Below, piece by piece: positions 1-14,300 of a stretch of 49,903 bases of DNA. The stretch is from positions 47,054 through 96,956 of the forward strand of contig NAOQ01000249.1 of the NCBI GenBank assembly GCA_002751075.1, read 5' to 3'. The position numbers and the translations under genes are program-made. The stretch is from Ichthyophonus hoferi. Its lineage: Eukaryota > Opisthokonta > Ichthyosporea > Ichthyophonida > Ichthyophonidae. Below the pieces are notes generated by a model that searched no databases, was not told the origin of the DNA, and worked only from the letters and a program-made list of their open reading frames with translations. Numbering within the stretch: the stretch's first letter is position 1; every line of letters begins with the position of its first letter.

Positions 1-59
1 TATTTCCTATTTTAAAATTATACATTTTGTTCTAACTTAATTATAACAGGCCCTATTAC

Positions 60-1069
60 CGAAGATGTTCATATATCCACACTGCTTGGTCCTGATCATC
101 TGGCATGGTCAAGATAGCAGGGAGGTCGTGGGGGTTCAGTCTGATCTGCTGCTGAATATACTGTATATATATATATGTAATGTATGGGTATATATGGTCA
201 TTAATGTGTACACATCCGCATATAGGCATCGGTAGGGTTATATGTGGACATATCACATATCTCTGTTTTATTTTCTGTAAATCCATCCTATACATATATA
301 TTCCATACTTAAATCTATTTATGGATATACTGAAGGACAATCATGCACCTGATAATTATCCACTTACTTGCTGAACCGCCAGGGTGCTTTCCATATCTGA
401 TATAGGCTGAGGAGCCCATTTGTAAAGGTCCTTATGGTAATTTGATTATGAGGAAGATAATGAATAAAAATGTATGGTGAACGGAACGGAAGATAAAATA
501 AGTGACATGTAAACTAGAGAGAAAATGTGTGTTTTTAGGTATGTAAGAATAGGAAATAGTGATAATGAAAAACAGGGAAATGAAAACGAGATCATACAGA
601 AAATTCAGATTAATACATAATATAGGCAGGGAAGTAATAGAAATTAAGCGAATAGACAAATAATGACGAAAAAACAAAAAAATAATATGCAGAACGGACG
701 TGGGAATATATATCTTATAGCATATACCCTACACCCTATATACCCTATATACTCTATATGCCATGTAACCTATAAATAAAAAATATATAAAAAAAGATTA
801 AAAAAAAAGTGTATAGAGTTATTAAATTATGAAGGATAGTAATATAAAACCAGAATATGAGTGAGAAAGAAGATGATAGAAAATAAGATGGGGAAAATCG
901 ACCCCCCTCCTCGCCCTCAGGTACACAGGAACAAGATGACCTTTCGGGTGAAAGAGATAAAACCGTGCACAATCACAAAAAAAGGCAAGTACTTCATTTT
1001 TATCTCTTACATACCGATATATATTACTCTGATATCAGTATAGTGTGTATGTAAATATTAGCCTACAAG

Positions 1070-1100
<31 letters not shown>

Positions 1101-1396
1101 AAAGATGTTAAATGGACGCAATACTACTCTAGTCTCTTTCTTTTTAATAGAGCATCATATCAGGTCACAGTGACACATGAGAATGGGAGTTTCTTTCCTG
1201 AACGTGGCAGGGCTACCTTGTGCTTTTGTCCGAGATAACAACAACAATAAAATAAAGTACAAAAATTAATTCAACAAACCAAAGTGATTCACGTTCACTG
1301 CCCACCTCCGCTTACCCCCTTCTTTCTAACTAGGAGCCAACCTACCTCTGCCTTTGTGCCAGGATAGTTTCTCCTACAGATAGTTACCTCCGCCAT
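60..1396 (-). CDS. MOB4: MOB4/phocein-like protein, N-terminal three exons (3' part off left edge)
   Basis: Three minus-strand exons join in frame: 1346-1396 (17 codons from ATG), 368-430 (21 codons) and 60-160 (101 nt, ending in phase 2 at a GTAATA donor). The product starts MAEVTICRRNYPGTKAE, continues DLYKW...DMESTLAVQQ, then YIQQQIR...GQDQ-type residues and WIYEHLR. This order (RRNxPGTKA, DxYxW, DMDSTLAVQQYIQQNIR, VWKYEHLR) is that of animal MOB4, from memory of the family. MOB4 is a kinase-adaptor of the STRIPAK phosphatase complex acting in vesicle traffic and cytoskeleton. The zinc-binding Cys/His residues of the MOB fold would be encoded beyond base 1 and are not visible. The start is well supported because the first residues match the family N-terminus. 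The acceptor of exon 2 (AAG) is weaker than the others. Confidence 0.88.
1073..1099. repeat. (TA)n microsatellite in MOB4 intron 1
   Basis: About 13 uninterrupted TA units lie inside the first intron of the MOB4-like gene (431-1345). The rest of that intron is AT-rich sequence with no other recognisable feature. Confidence 0.9.
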
Positions 1397-2382
1397 GTTC
1401 TGTACTCTAACCGCTACCTGACTGGCAAGTTATATATATTATGAACCCAAAATATAACGTATATAATATAATATAATATAATATAATAGTGGTTTATAAT
1501 TATAACAGGTTAGACCAATCAGGCCACATTACAAACATTTTAAAAAAAAAATTTGCATCGATCGATGATTGGTGCAATGCTCGAAATTAATAAGTTCGTA
1601 TAGAAAACAACCTTATCAAGATTTATCAAGAAATAAATTTTATACCAGGATATATGATTGGTCTCCCAGTAAATATGTTTGCTTTATTGTATTATGTCAC
1701 TTATGTATCCAATTACCAGGAGTAAAGCAATTAAGAGCGACCAACGATAACAGTAGATTGACAGATTGATAAGGACTGTTACATATATGGTATTAGAATA
1801 GATGGCTATTGTGTACATCAAAGGCAGCAGTTCAGTTTTTCAGTGTCATTCCACAACATTATTTCTACTGCTATAATACAATAGGAAGAACAAAAGAAAA
1901 ACAGATAATTCATTTTCAAGTTAGAGGGAGATATATAGATAGTCGCTTAGATATCATAGTGAGAACTGCTTATCTTTCTTTTTTCTTTTTTTTTCTTTTT
2001 TTTTGTGTTGCTATATTACCTTTACAGCGGTGCAACCCCCGCTTCAGTCGTTGACTGTTCTGTATAATTACAATTAGAGGACCACCTATAATATATACTT
2101 ATGATTTTACTTGTGAAATAATCTGGTTATTGGGAACCTAAGCCATATTTATGATCTGATGAGAAAAGTAAACCTGGTTGATCGATACTACCATACTAGG
2201 GTGGTCACTTATAAAGAGTCACCTGTTCTGCCTCGCAGGAGATGCTTTTTATAAGAAAATCCACTGGCTTAGTTAAAATTGCATGGACATCATAATAGAA
2301 TATATATACATTCAATAAATAAAAAGATATTATATTATATTGCTAATATAAAGCACTTTCAGGAAAGGAATAATTCAACAAA
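1397..2382. promoter_or_regulatory. Divergent MOB4/CARMIL intergenic region
   Basis: The two start codons face away from each other across about 990 bases, so this region probably holds both promoters. Visible elements are an ATAAT pentamer tandem repeat (about 1459-1489), a CCAATCAGG box near 1515-1523, a perfect 12-base palindrome CATCGATCGATG at 1556-1567, and an ATTGG (inverted CCAAT) immediately after it at 1568-1572. The paired CCAAT boxes around the palindrome are the best promoter candidate. The stretch also has a T-rich tract at about 1976-2004. I see no coding exon. The regulatory role is inferred from position and motifs only. Confidence 0.45.
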
Positions 2383-5300
2383 ATGTTTGGATTTAGGAAA
2401 AATAAGAGAAGATCGGTGGCAGATATGTCAGCGCCAGAAACTGCAGATTCCGGACAAGCACCTAGCCGTCCTACTAGTCAATATTTCAGTCAAGCTGATA
2501 TCCAGCCTGATCTGCACGCTACCGCGCCTGCAGCCCATCCTGACCAACCCTCCACCGCTAAACCTATTTCTCCCGTCAAGTCTACTTCTGGCTTTTCAAA
2601 AAATCTTTCGGATGGAGAAAAAAGTATTTAAATGTGTAACTATATTTTACATGTAGTAGACATTAACTCTTACATATTCACATATACCTTCTCTGTACTT
2701 CATTAGGATCATATCACACAAATGCATATAAGGTTTAGATTTATTATTTGTTATGCCACACAACATGATGTGCTGCACAAACTCATACTACCCTGCAACC
2801 CATATATATGGGTTGTAGGGTATTTGATAACAGCAGCTGTATAGGAAAAAACAGACAGGGAAATAATATTGGCATTGTTCAAGGTAATTAAGTCATATAG
2901 GCTACATAAGCACACAGGTATCCAGATAGGGATAGTATCATACAGTTATCCTGCTTTCTTCTCTTTTTTTCATCTACATATTTACCCTTATAGATGCTAC
3001 AATGAATTTATATGTATATGGGGCTCATGATACTCACTTTCTATGGGTTGGGCCCTGTCCAGACTTTATTCGGGAAAATTGTGGATTCACCACTTATTCC
3101 AGCTGGGTTGAGGTTAGTTTTTATGGGGTGACTTGACTGTCTTCTTGTTTTTTATTGGCATTTATTTCTTAATAGGCAGGTTGAATAATTCCATATATCA
3201 TTTTTAGTATACAATTATGTGAACATACCCTCTAGTTTAATACGCACGTACACAGCCAATCAACTTACCCATACCTACCTGATACCCAATCAGACTATTA
3301 AAGATGGTTCTAATGAAATGGATAAGCGTATTATGGCTATTGGTCAATTTCGCATATTCCAAGTTAAACGTTCCAAGATGAGGGGAACAAAAACAGTAAG
3401 TGAGCCAAAGTCCTCTTCTAATGGGTTACCCTTTCATATTTCTCTGTTTTTGTTCCTTTTTTCTTATTTGTTTTATTTAGCCTCTACTTTCACTCTCTTT
3501 CCTTGCTATCCATATGTACCACTTCTGTTCACTTATTCTTTATATTTCTCCTTTTTAAATATTGATCCGTCCATGTTTGTTGTTTTTTGTTCTCCTCTTC
3601 TCTCTATTCATTCTTTTACATATATTTTTTTATTCTTGCTCTCTTACTAGTTTTTACAACGTTTCACCCTATACTAGGCATCACTTACAACCTTATCCAT
3701 ATCTCCTTTATAGCATCGTTTGTTAACGTCATATATTATACTTATATATTAAAGATAGAAAAGAACAATACAAACCAATGGTGGGCATACAGGTGTCCAA
3801 AAATATACATTTATTTGATATCAAGCGCATTCATTCCCATGCGGCGAACACCGCTGTAGTAGAATACAAGCAGGGGGAGACTGTACGTACTATGGAGTTA
3901 CGTAGTGAGGACGTCGCTGGGATTATTTGGGTAATGTATTATTGAGATCTAAATATATATATATTATGCTTTATCTTTCTCTTTCACACTCTCATTCTTT
4001 TCATCTATATATACGAACATTACCTTATACATACATTCCGCCACCCATCTAATACCTTATATACATGCCTTCTTATCAGTCTTTTCCACATAGTTACCAC
4101 AAGATAATTTTTGTGGCCTTCACTTAGACCATATATACTTATAGGGATAAACAATAGTATGAAACATACCAGTTATGATTGCTGTTTTAACAAGCATATG
4201 CTAACTAAATATACGTTCAATAGGCTATCCATAAAGCTTATACAATTATTTCCTTTGGTTTCCGGGAGACGGATGGGATTATTTTTGATACTCCTGAAAG
4301 CTTTGGGTATGCTACACCACGAATCACCACTCACCCTCTTTCGATTTATTTTCTTTTTTCCATGTTTTCATTTGTTATTACTTTGTCCATCCAGTTAACT
4401 TGTTTATATATATAACTTATCACTACCTCCAGTTTCTCTTACCATTAATTAGGCTATACTTTGCGTTCTACTCGCTAGCAATATATATTCCCTTCTTTGT
4501 TGTTTATTATTCTACCTCTCCTCCCTTAGTGACGTTTCACTTATAGATATAATATAGACTGCACATTGGTTTCGTACGATAAAATGAAAATTTGAATATA
4601 ATTGAATTGATTTTATATTAAATTGTATACAACCACAGCTGCCTATATAATAGGAAGGGGGATCTGGTAAGAGATGGAACTAGATATGTACATGTTTATA
4701 TATGCATCTGCCTATTCTTTTTCTATTTACTATAAGGTTAATAATGGCAATTTCTAAGCCAGTACTGCTCCCCACTATAACTATTTTATTTCCTCCGCCT
4801 CATTCGTGTATTGACACAAGCCTGCTAACAAAAATGTATAGTTAAAGGGCGCGTATGATATTAGTGTAGCTAATGAAGAAGTTAGTGTGGTAACTATTAA
4901 ACTGGCTTTTAAAATTCTAACCCAATATTTCTCCTAGATTAAAAAGCTCAAAAAATGATTATGGTGAGTTTCCTCATACTCCTATATTGCAATCTTTTTA
5001 TCTGTTTTTATTTTGGATTCTTTCACACTATGTAGGCTTGCATTTTTTTATAATATATTGTATTCCACTCCATTCTATTATACTATACTGTATTATAATG
5101 TGTTTTTTCTTTTGTTTTTCTTGGTATGATACTATATTATGTTATATTATGCTATATTACATTTCTTCATGACCCTTGCCTCCTCCCTTTCTATACAACC
5201 CTTTCTTCTTTCCCTCTCTCTCTTTATCATATATTTAAACATCTACTCTCTTCACACACTTTTAGCCAAATAAAAGATGATGTTGTTCTTTCATTACCTT

Positions 5301-8300
5301 TCAATTATATATATATATATCATCCCATTACCTATACCTATACCTTCTTTACGATTTTTTTTCCGTTTATCTTGCCTTTTTATTCATTATTCATGAACTA
5401 CCTTTATCATGGATACTTCTTCTACCCTCCTCTCACTTCTCTTTCTTTCTGTTTTTCCCTCCCTAATATAAAAGTATTGAAATTTATCGTATTAACTACT
5501 CTAACTGCTAAACAAATTCATAGATACAAATGCTAATTGTATTGCCTACTAAACGCCAGCGTTAGGGTAACCGTTTTTCTCACCCTATCACCCCATTAGT
5601 TCCCGGACCGTGCGCTGGATTCACCGAGACATATCGAGCCTGGTGTGATCTTGTTCAAGAACCACCCCAAGAAGGTCTACTACAGTATATTGAGCACAAA
5701 GGAAACACCGGTGATATTGTGTTTGACTTTAATGAAATGCCTGGCATTGAACCGCATACCGATGCATCGGTTGCCATGGTGCCAGTGATTAACACCTTGC
5801 GTCACAATACTTACTTCCGGTCTGTAAAACTTTATTCCGACCTTAGGAAAAAAATGGCCGAGCAGCTTTCACAAGTGCTTCTCACAAATAGAACAGTAAG
5901 TGATTGACCGCCTTTTGGTCTGTTGTTCTCATTTTTATGCATATATATATTGTTTGTGTATTTCTCTCTATATTTTATCTTTTTTTTATTTCCTGAGACC
6001 ACCTGTTTATTGTATACTCGATTGCTTTTAACATGCCTTTCCCTTATAATTTATTTACTCATACGTCGTTCTCGTGCATGAAATTTATCCAATTTACATT
6101 GGCTAGAGTTTAAATAATTATTATTTGGATGACCCCGCCCTTCCGTACTCGGTGTCGATAAGAGCACACTTGTCTTATCTGTTTAATGATCCAATTGGAA
6201 GCGGCAAATAATTAGAATGTATCCCCGTTAACAAAGATTAGACGACTCCTAGAAGAGATTAAAAACTAATCTATTTTTTCTGCGGTATACCTAAAGGTTT
6301 AATTTTTAAATTTCAAGCATTAAAATATTATATGTATAATTAACATGAAATAGCCGCTATGTTTGATTAGAAAGAAACGGATAGGGATAATTATCCAGCC
6401 CCAGGCAAAGTCCGACTGACTGTGATGGTTTGATTATTGATTATTTAATTCATTATGCCTTGGATTGCCTTTTGAACGGCCTTCAGGTGCTTTTTTGTTT
6501 TAGCAACGAATCGACTTTCTATCTTGTGATACTTTGAGTATAGTATGTAATCTATGCTTATACCCATTCCATTGACGAATTACAATCAGTGAGTCTAACG
6601 TGTGTTATGTGTGAGTTATAAATTTAAATAAAAACAATATAGTGGAAATTGTGAATTAGTTTACAAAAACTAATGTCTCAACAACAATAATACACCCTCT
6701 ATGCCCTCCTCTTTCTCTTTCTCTCCCTATAAATATATTTTTTCCTTAGATTACAAGGGTTGTACTACGAAAGATCCGTGCTAGTGGTCCTGCCTGGAGC
6801 CAAATGTTCACGGCCTTATCAAATAACAATGGGCATCTTGTACAGGTTCTGGACCTCTCGCATAACAAGGTTAGAGCTGATATATATATATATATAAACT
6901 TGTAGTGTTATTGATCTAATAGCAGGTGTGCGTGTTTTTGTACATGTGTAGATATATATGTGTGGTTCATTAAATATGTTTATTTATATCAGCCTATATT
7001 GTAATGTATTAAGCTACTATATTTTTACTATCTATACAGCATTTTAGTATGCATTTATTAGTTCATATATTAGCAGCTACACCTACTTTATACCCCAACA
7101 TACTCTACCCTACCCTACCCTGTCCTATCCTATTCTATTCTATCTTGAGGGCATATACTGACCCTTCCGTTTGTGTGATTCCTATGACTGCAGCTAAGTG
7201 CTGCTGGGTACTTTAGTTTGCTAAAGGCTCTTAAGGTATGGTCCCACGCATTACACACCCTGAATCTTGCCAAGTGTAGACTTTCAGCTGAGAATGTGCG
7301 CGATCTAGGGGTTACCTTAAGGTGTGTATGGAGTTTACAGGACGCATTCCTTTAATATAGCTGCAATAACGGTCTTTTTCTGCTGTTTATGTTGATATTT
7401 GACTTTTTAAGATCTTAGTGGTACCGAGCTATTGTTGTGTATTTTGGTGCACTTATATATTTAGGTGTTTGTATTACTAAGTAAAACCTGCCTGTGATAT
7501 TTGGGCTAGAGTGCCCTTATTGTCTTTAACTAAACCTTGGACGAGCCTATTTTTATATACCTGCTTTTGTTTGCATAATTTTATGTGTAATTAATGTGAA
7601 TAAAATTTGAGCCTTTAGGTGGCTGGTATTTACTGTCATATTTTTATTTATTATATTCTAATATATTATATGATATTCTATTTTATTTTATTATACTATG
7701 TTGTATCACATGATATTGTATTATGTTATTTTTTATATGTTATAGCATATTATATTATATCATATCATATCATACCATATTAAATAGAGAGCTAAAATGG
7801 AAGACTACTAACTACTATATGTATGAAAGAGTTAGTGCAATAGTGAAAAAGTGTTAGTCTATTAACTAAGGTGGACCACAGATCCAACTTCGGAATGTCG
7901 TTGAGCTTACGCTACGTTGACCTTAGCATGAACAGAATGGGGGTATGAACTACGTACTCTGCTTACTTTCTTTAGCTTTTATTTCTATGCATTACCACTA
8001 TAAAATACTGCTATAGCTGAGGTGAGGGTAACTGGTGTCAACGTAGTGTAGCAGTTATGCATCCGACTAATGTGGTGACTAAACAATATACATTGGATTA
8101 GTTATATATAGCCAACATTGAGGTTAGAATAAGACAATATATTTGTTGATTTAAATAGTAAGCCACTTGGGGCTGGTCTTTAAATGGATTATGAGTTATA
8201 TCTTAACTCTAACTGGCATTAATTTTGAAATGTCATTATTATACGATACAAGTACACTACAATTGCATGGATTTAACATTAAGACTACTTCTAATTACCT

Positions 8301-11300
8301 CTTTCTACTTCTACTACAGGATATTGGTACCCAGGCGCTCTCTCAGTGGTTATGGGAAATGGGCAATGAGTCCCAACTGGAATACCTAGCTATGCGTGAT
8401 TCTGACGTCATCATGACTCATCTGGCCCCTGCACTACTGTAGGCCACCCACCTTTATTATAGCTATTTTCTATTATGTTATATCATTATCCTATTTAGCA
8501 TCAGTCTCTATATACATTATGCCGTCAATATGACGCCATTTATTGATAATACCCACACACCTTACCTCGATTACTTGACTCGTCACACGGAAGTATTTTG
8601 AGCTCACTCTATTATAATTCATAAATGCGTTCTTATCTACTATCTATTACGATTTCTCTATACCTTTTTTTTTTCATGCACCTCCTCTCTAGATATCTCC
8701 CGGTTCTATTCATTGATATGCATTTTTTTTTTTGACTTAACATGAGTTACGTTTCCATTAGTGTTTTCTCCTTCTTTGTGACGCTACGTTCCATATCATA
8801 TTATGATTATTATATATGCAATATGTTTTTATTTCTCTGAATATAACCCTCCTATACTATATGATCTGAAGTATGCGCACATAGATTGATTGATGAGCTA
8901 ACAAATATAATGTTGTATATAGGCAACTTAAAAATTTGAAGGGATTGGATGTGAGAGGGTGTAAACTGGTCAGTCCTACTAGCACCGGTCAAATCGTAAG
9001 TGACTTGCTTGTTGCTATGTTGTCCTGGTGTTACATGGTTACTATGATTTTCTCTATCCTCCTCTTTTGCATTTTCTCTTTATTTCCTGTTATTCTTTCT
9101 ACCTTTATCGTTTTTTCCTTTTATAGTTTTTTGTTTTTTTTTTTTTTTGCTTCTTCTTACTACCCTTGTTAGGACTTTTGCTTTGACAAAGACAATAAAA
9201 TTGATAAGTTAAATTGTAGGTTTTTTAGTGTGAAATGTTTGTATGTAAATATACAGACTTGTATATATTAAATTTGATTATTCCTACATGAATCCTTCTC
9301 TCAGACTAATGGATGCTTTGAAGTATTACAATTGTATGCGTATTATCATACATCCTATCATATATACTACCATACATACCATTAGACATGCTGTCATAGA
9401 AAACTAAACCTTTTGTATTATCCTACAGTGTGAAGCATGCATTCGCACATCTACCCTTACGACACTAGCGTTATCTGGACAGGTTGTCAACAACGTAGAA
9501 CTGGCTGGATCTGTTATAAAACAGTATCTTAAAAATCCTAAAATTAAAGAGGTACATATAGTCTTTGCTTCTTTTAAATATTCATTCCTCCTTTCCACTC
9601 TATTGTACAATTTTTTACGTACATTTTTTTAATAAAAAATGATATGGTGCTTCTATTTCTCGTACTGGAGTAAGACAGACTCGATAATATATTTGTATAT
9701 TGTAGGGCTATATAGATATCTTTGCTTGTTATTTCTCCTATTCTCGTTACTCGCTTCTGGTAATAAATATGAACAAAAAAAGGAAAGCATAGATATAATC
9801 TGATATATATATATATCCAGAGTAGTTTAGAGCAAGTGTATGATGAATACGGAACATTTCCCTTTCTAATCACATATATATACCCAGATCACATTATCCT
9901 TGACAGGTATTACAGACCCTCTGGCTATTACAGGCGGCTTGGAGACTAGTAGAAGTCTACAAAAATTAGATCTTACTGGCTGCCACTTCAAGGTCTTTCT
10001 TTCCTCCTCCCACCTTTTCTTTACATTTATTAGTATTAATTGACTGTTTTTTTGTTGTGGTTATTGACCATGACATTATAGTTTATATCTCTATACGTTT
10101 ATTTTATGATTATCGTGTTTCAAATTTCTGTTCCTGTAAAACTATTTATGAGCACTTTGACAGATACATACTAGAGTTATATGTAATTAGGTTCTATAGA
10201 TATACGTATGATTTTGAATATGTAAAATGAATATATAGTAGTATGTGTCTTTGTCGTACATTTTTTTTAAATTATTTTATCTATCTTTCTCTTGACTTTT
10301 GTTTATTACACTTACTCTCATCTCTTCCCTTCGTATTTGTTTTTCCTTTCCTTCTCTACCTGAATAACTGTGAAGCGTGTAACTGGTGTATACAAGACAA
10401 TCAATCACTCCATCGTTATGATAACTACTAATAGTGGTCAATGGGTATATAGGAATCTGACTTGGTGTCCGTGGTAATGGGTCTGACGTGTGTAACCTCA
10501 CTAGAAGTGCTCATTCTCGATGGCTGCTTTACAGGTATAGTAGTGTAATATATACGTGTATATTTATCTGTTAGGTTAGAGTATATTGACTGATGTGTTC
10601 ACAGGCTATGTTTTAGTATATATAAGCAGGTGTACGTAGGATTATGAATTAATTCAATGCCCTGCAGGCAGTAGAATGAGGGTTTTGATGTCCCACATAG
10701 ACTGGCTATGCTTGGCATCTCTACTTATTACTCATTAACGGATTATTATTGTTAGTTGTTGGTACATTTCAAAAATAACTAATAGCTATCATATATACTA
10801 TTTTAAACTGTACCGTCTATTAAGGTACTATATAATGATAGATCTGATCCTATCGAATGCTTTTTTAATATTATTACCATGGCTACCATGTTAGGATGTA
10901 TATGGAAGTATACCCGACTTCAATAAGCCACCTCTCTTTCTTTACCCTTATTGTACCACCTTGATTGATTTCCTCCAGTGCGTTTATGTCAATACGTATT
11001 ATATCTTACTGCTGCATTCTATCCTCATATTATTGATTCTCTTTGTATTTTTCTCCTGTCGTATTCTTTCACTCCTCCCTCCTTGTTCTCTTTATAAACC
11101 GTGTTATATTGTCCTTACCGTCCCCTTCAAGCCAGCTGAATATTCATCTAGCCTGTAAACCTCCTTCTCTATTGGCTATATACGAACCCATAACTGACCC
11201 CCACATTGCAGAGAGCGGTATGATGGCCACCAGATTGGGCGGGCACATTGATGGTCGTGAGCTGAGCAGCGCCTTGTCGAGCCTAGTAGCCTGCAACCCT

Positions 11301-14300
11301 AAAATCCACACCCTGAGGTAGGTAGAATAGGGCACGAGAGAGTGAAGATGAAGGTGAGGAAGGGGGAGAGATTGAAAGATACAGATAGAGATGAGATATG
11401 GCTAGTAGCATCATATGCTAAAACTACCCTTTTTAGGGGTCTATATTTCTATTTATTTGCGTCATATATACGTAAGTACTATGGCCTGTGGACCTGAAGA
11501 CTGAGAATACTGACCCTCTTATTACCTTTTCTGGAGGTGGTTAAAGGTGTAGTGGGTGAAAACACTAACCTTCCCTGTGACATATAGCCTTGCAGGTGGA
11601 TACAGGAAAGTCATTGCTGTACTACTGCAGCCTTTAAGTCACAACATGTCTATCAAAAAGCTTGACATTTCTAGAAATGAGTATGCATCCCCTGATATAG
11701 TCTACTTGTACGAAATATAATGAAATAATATTTTTGGATTCTCTTGTCTGCACTCTAAGTTAACTTAGCTACAGTGTTTTAGATCAATCATTCTGATCCT
11801 GAAGACATCAAGTCTCACGAGCTATCATTATATTTTCTCCTTGCCTCATTCTATCATTAATTAGATTGAATATACTAATATACTGTATTGCCTCTTATTG
11901 ATTGGGGCTGTGTTTTGTACCTTAGTTTACCCATATTAAGTAATATGCATTATAGTTTCTTTATTAAATGCTGTATGCATTCTTGTCTATATAAAATGAA
12001 ATGGCATTCTAATTGGTGGTGAATTCATAGCCTTGGAGATAACGGCGGGAAAGCATTGGCTAGTAAGTTTCTACTGGTTGAATTTTTTTTTACTTTGCTC
12101 ATTTCTACTCCAATCACCGTTCCATTTCTCCTACCAACCTTTGGAATATATCTATTACATATTGGTCGTTGTAGCTAAGAAGAGAACGCGTTGTAGCAAG
12201 TATTGAGGTCATTAAAGATTATTGCATTAGCGCTAATATAATTTCTAAATACGTTATATTTCATTCTCTTCCCCTATCTACCCCACCTTATATATATTCC
12301 TTTTTCTTCTTCCTATTTGCTTTTTTTCGAATATCCCATCCTGTGTTTTGACTTCTATAAGAACGTAATGTGAAGATGCTCTTGACACATTTAAGTGTAT
12401 ATTTATATTTCGAGCACCCTTATTTAATAGAATATTTCTACACCCGCCTATTTAATTGGTTTAATTAATTGCAATTATCTCCCTTACATACACCCATTGC
12501 ATTTAAGCATTCCTACATCAACATACTTGCATCTTTTCTGCTACACCAATAGCTAAACAATTATAATTTTATACGCTCTTTGCAGTCAATCTAATATGTA
12601 TACTATATTAACCTAATATCTACAGGTTGTCTACGAACCAATAGGCACCTGATTCATCTAGACTGTGAAGACAACAATTTCTCTACAAATACTTGGTAAA
12701 CATCTAACAACCCCAATATGCATATGGGCATCTTAATATAACATGATTGTTTCTACTCTAGGCCTAGATATATATTTAATACTATATATAGGGGGTTAAA
12801 ATAGATATAATATATACTATTCATTATTGTTGTCCTTCATAAAACAATTTGCACACCTTTTCCCCCTTTCTACTAGCTTGCTCTCTCAGAACAAAACGTG
12901 ATTGCATAATAATTGGAAACAATATGAAATGCATATTACAGTTTTCAAGTTTGGTCCGTGTTTAAAGTATTCTTTCAGGCTATTTTTACTTGTCTGAATA
13001 CGACTGTTTCACCGCTTGTATCTTTGCCAGGTGATAAAATAAGTAGGAAGCATTGGTGTTGTCAAGGGTATCATAGTAAATAAATAATATGGTTCACGTC
13101 AGGTTGGAGATTCGGTGGTGCCTTGAGACGTACAATACTACGCTGTTAACTGTTTCTTACCCGTGGAAAGATTTGAGTAAATACGCAAGCAAGGGAATAG
13201 AGTTAGAACAGCACTATCGGGACACCATGGAAAAGGTATGTGTAGGTAGTAGCTTAATACTTATTGGTATATGTTATGATATGTTATAAGCATGTATAAA
13301 GAGAATGTGTAGGCATTAGAAATATTAGTGGGAGTGAAATGTACGCTTGGAATAACCTGTGACTAAAACCTGAAGATGTATCATTACGTTATATCATATT
13401 GTCTTGTGCTATATCTCACAATACATTACATTACAATATACTACCTTATATCTACATAATCTCTGTACATAGTATATGCACATACACCAGCTAACCATAC
13501 TACCCCATTGCACAGATTGACCGATTACTCCGTCGCAACCAGTTCAAGCATTTAGGCCAAGAATGCGACCTTAAGGAGAAGACATCCGCATGTAAATATT
13601 GTTTTTCATCTATCCATTTACTAATACTTCAGTGGGAAATATAATAACTTCTACTGGGGGTGTTAAGTTGTTATTGGACTGGTGTATTAATAAGGTTTGG
13701 TAATTATAGCATAATAATCCGATAGACTTGTTTGTGTATGTGGGTAAAGGTATTACTAATAGGTTGGCATATTTAACATTAACTGTATCTACTCACTCAT
13801 CCCCATGACGCTATCGGGTCTTACAATTCTATTGAGTTCCAATCGGGTTTAAATTAGAACAAATTACTAGTAAAGCGACCGCTTAAGACATGCTTTGTAA
13901 TCTTTACATGCATATAGATACATGTTTATAGATGTAATTGATAGCTAGTAGATTGATGGTTGACCTTACAAGGAAGAGCTTATAGTAAGGTATAATACTG
14001 GGTGTGTATTGGTGCACGTGATCCGGTCATTAGTCGTCTGGCCTATCTTCACCTGATATAACTATAGTCTTTGGTTACTTTAATTATTGTGAGATCTGGA
14101 TACTAGCCAATATTCAGGCTCACTTGTCTCCCTAGAAAGATATACATGTGTATGTATGTATGTATATATGTATAGATTAATGATTATGATGTGTAGGAAA
14201 CAGTGATAAGCTTTGGTTGTAATAACCATGGTTACAAAAATGAGAGAACAAACCAACTACCATAATTGTGGGCCCTAAATAAGAGCAAAAGATAATGGCG

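Noticed and set aside
3219-3650. Open frame of 143 codons on the plus strand
   Set aside because: Only 3294-3395 is exon (CARMIL exon 3). The rest is T-rich intron read through the GTAAGT donor.
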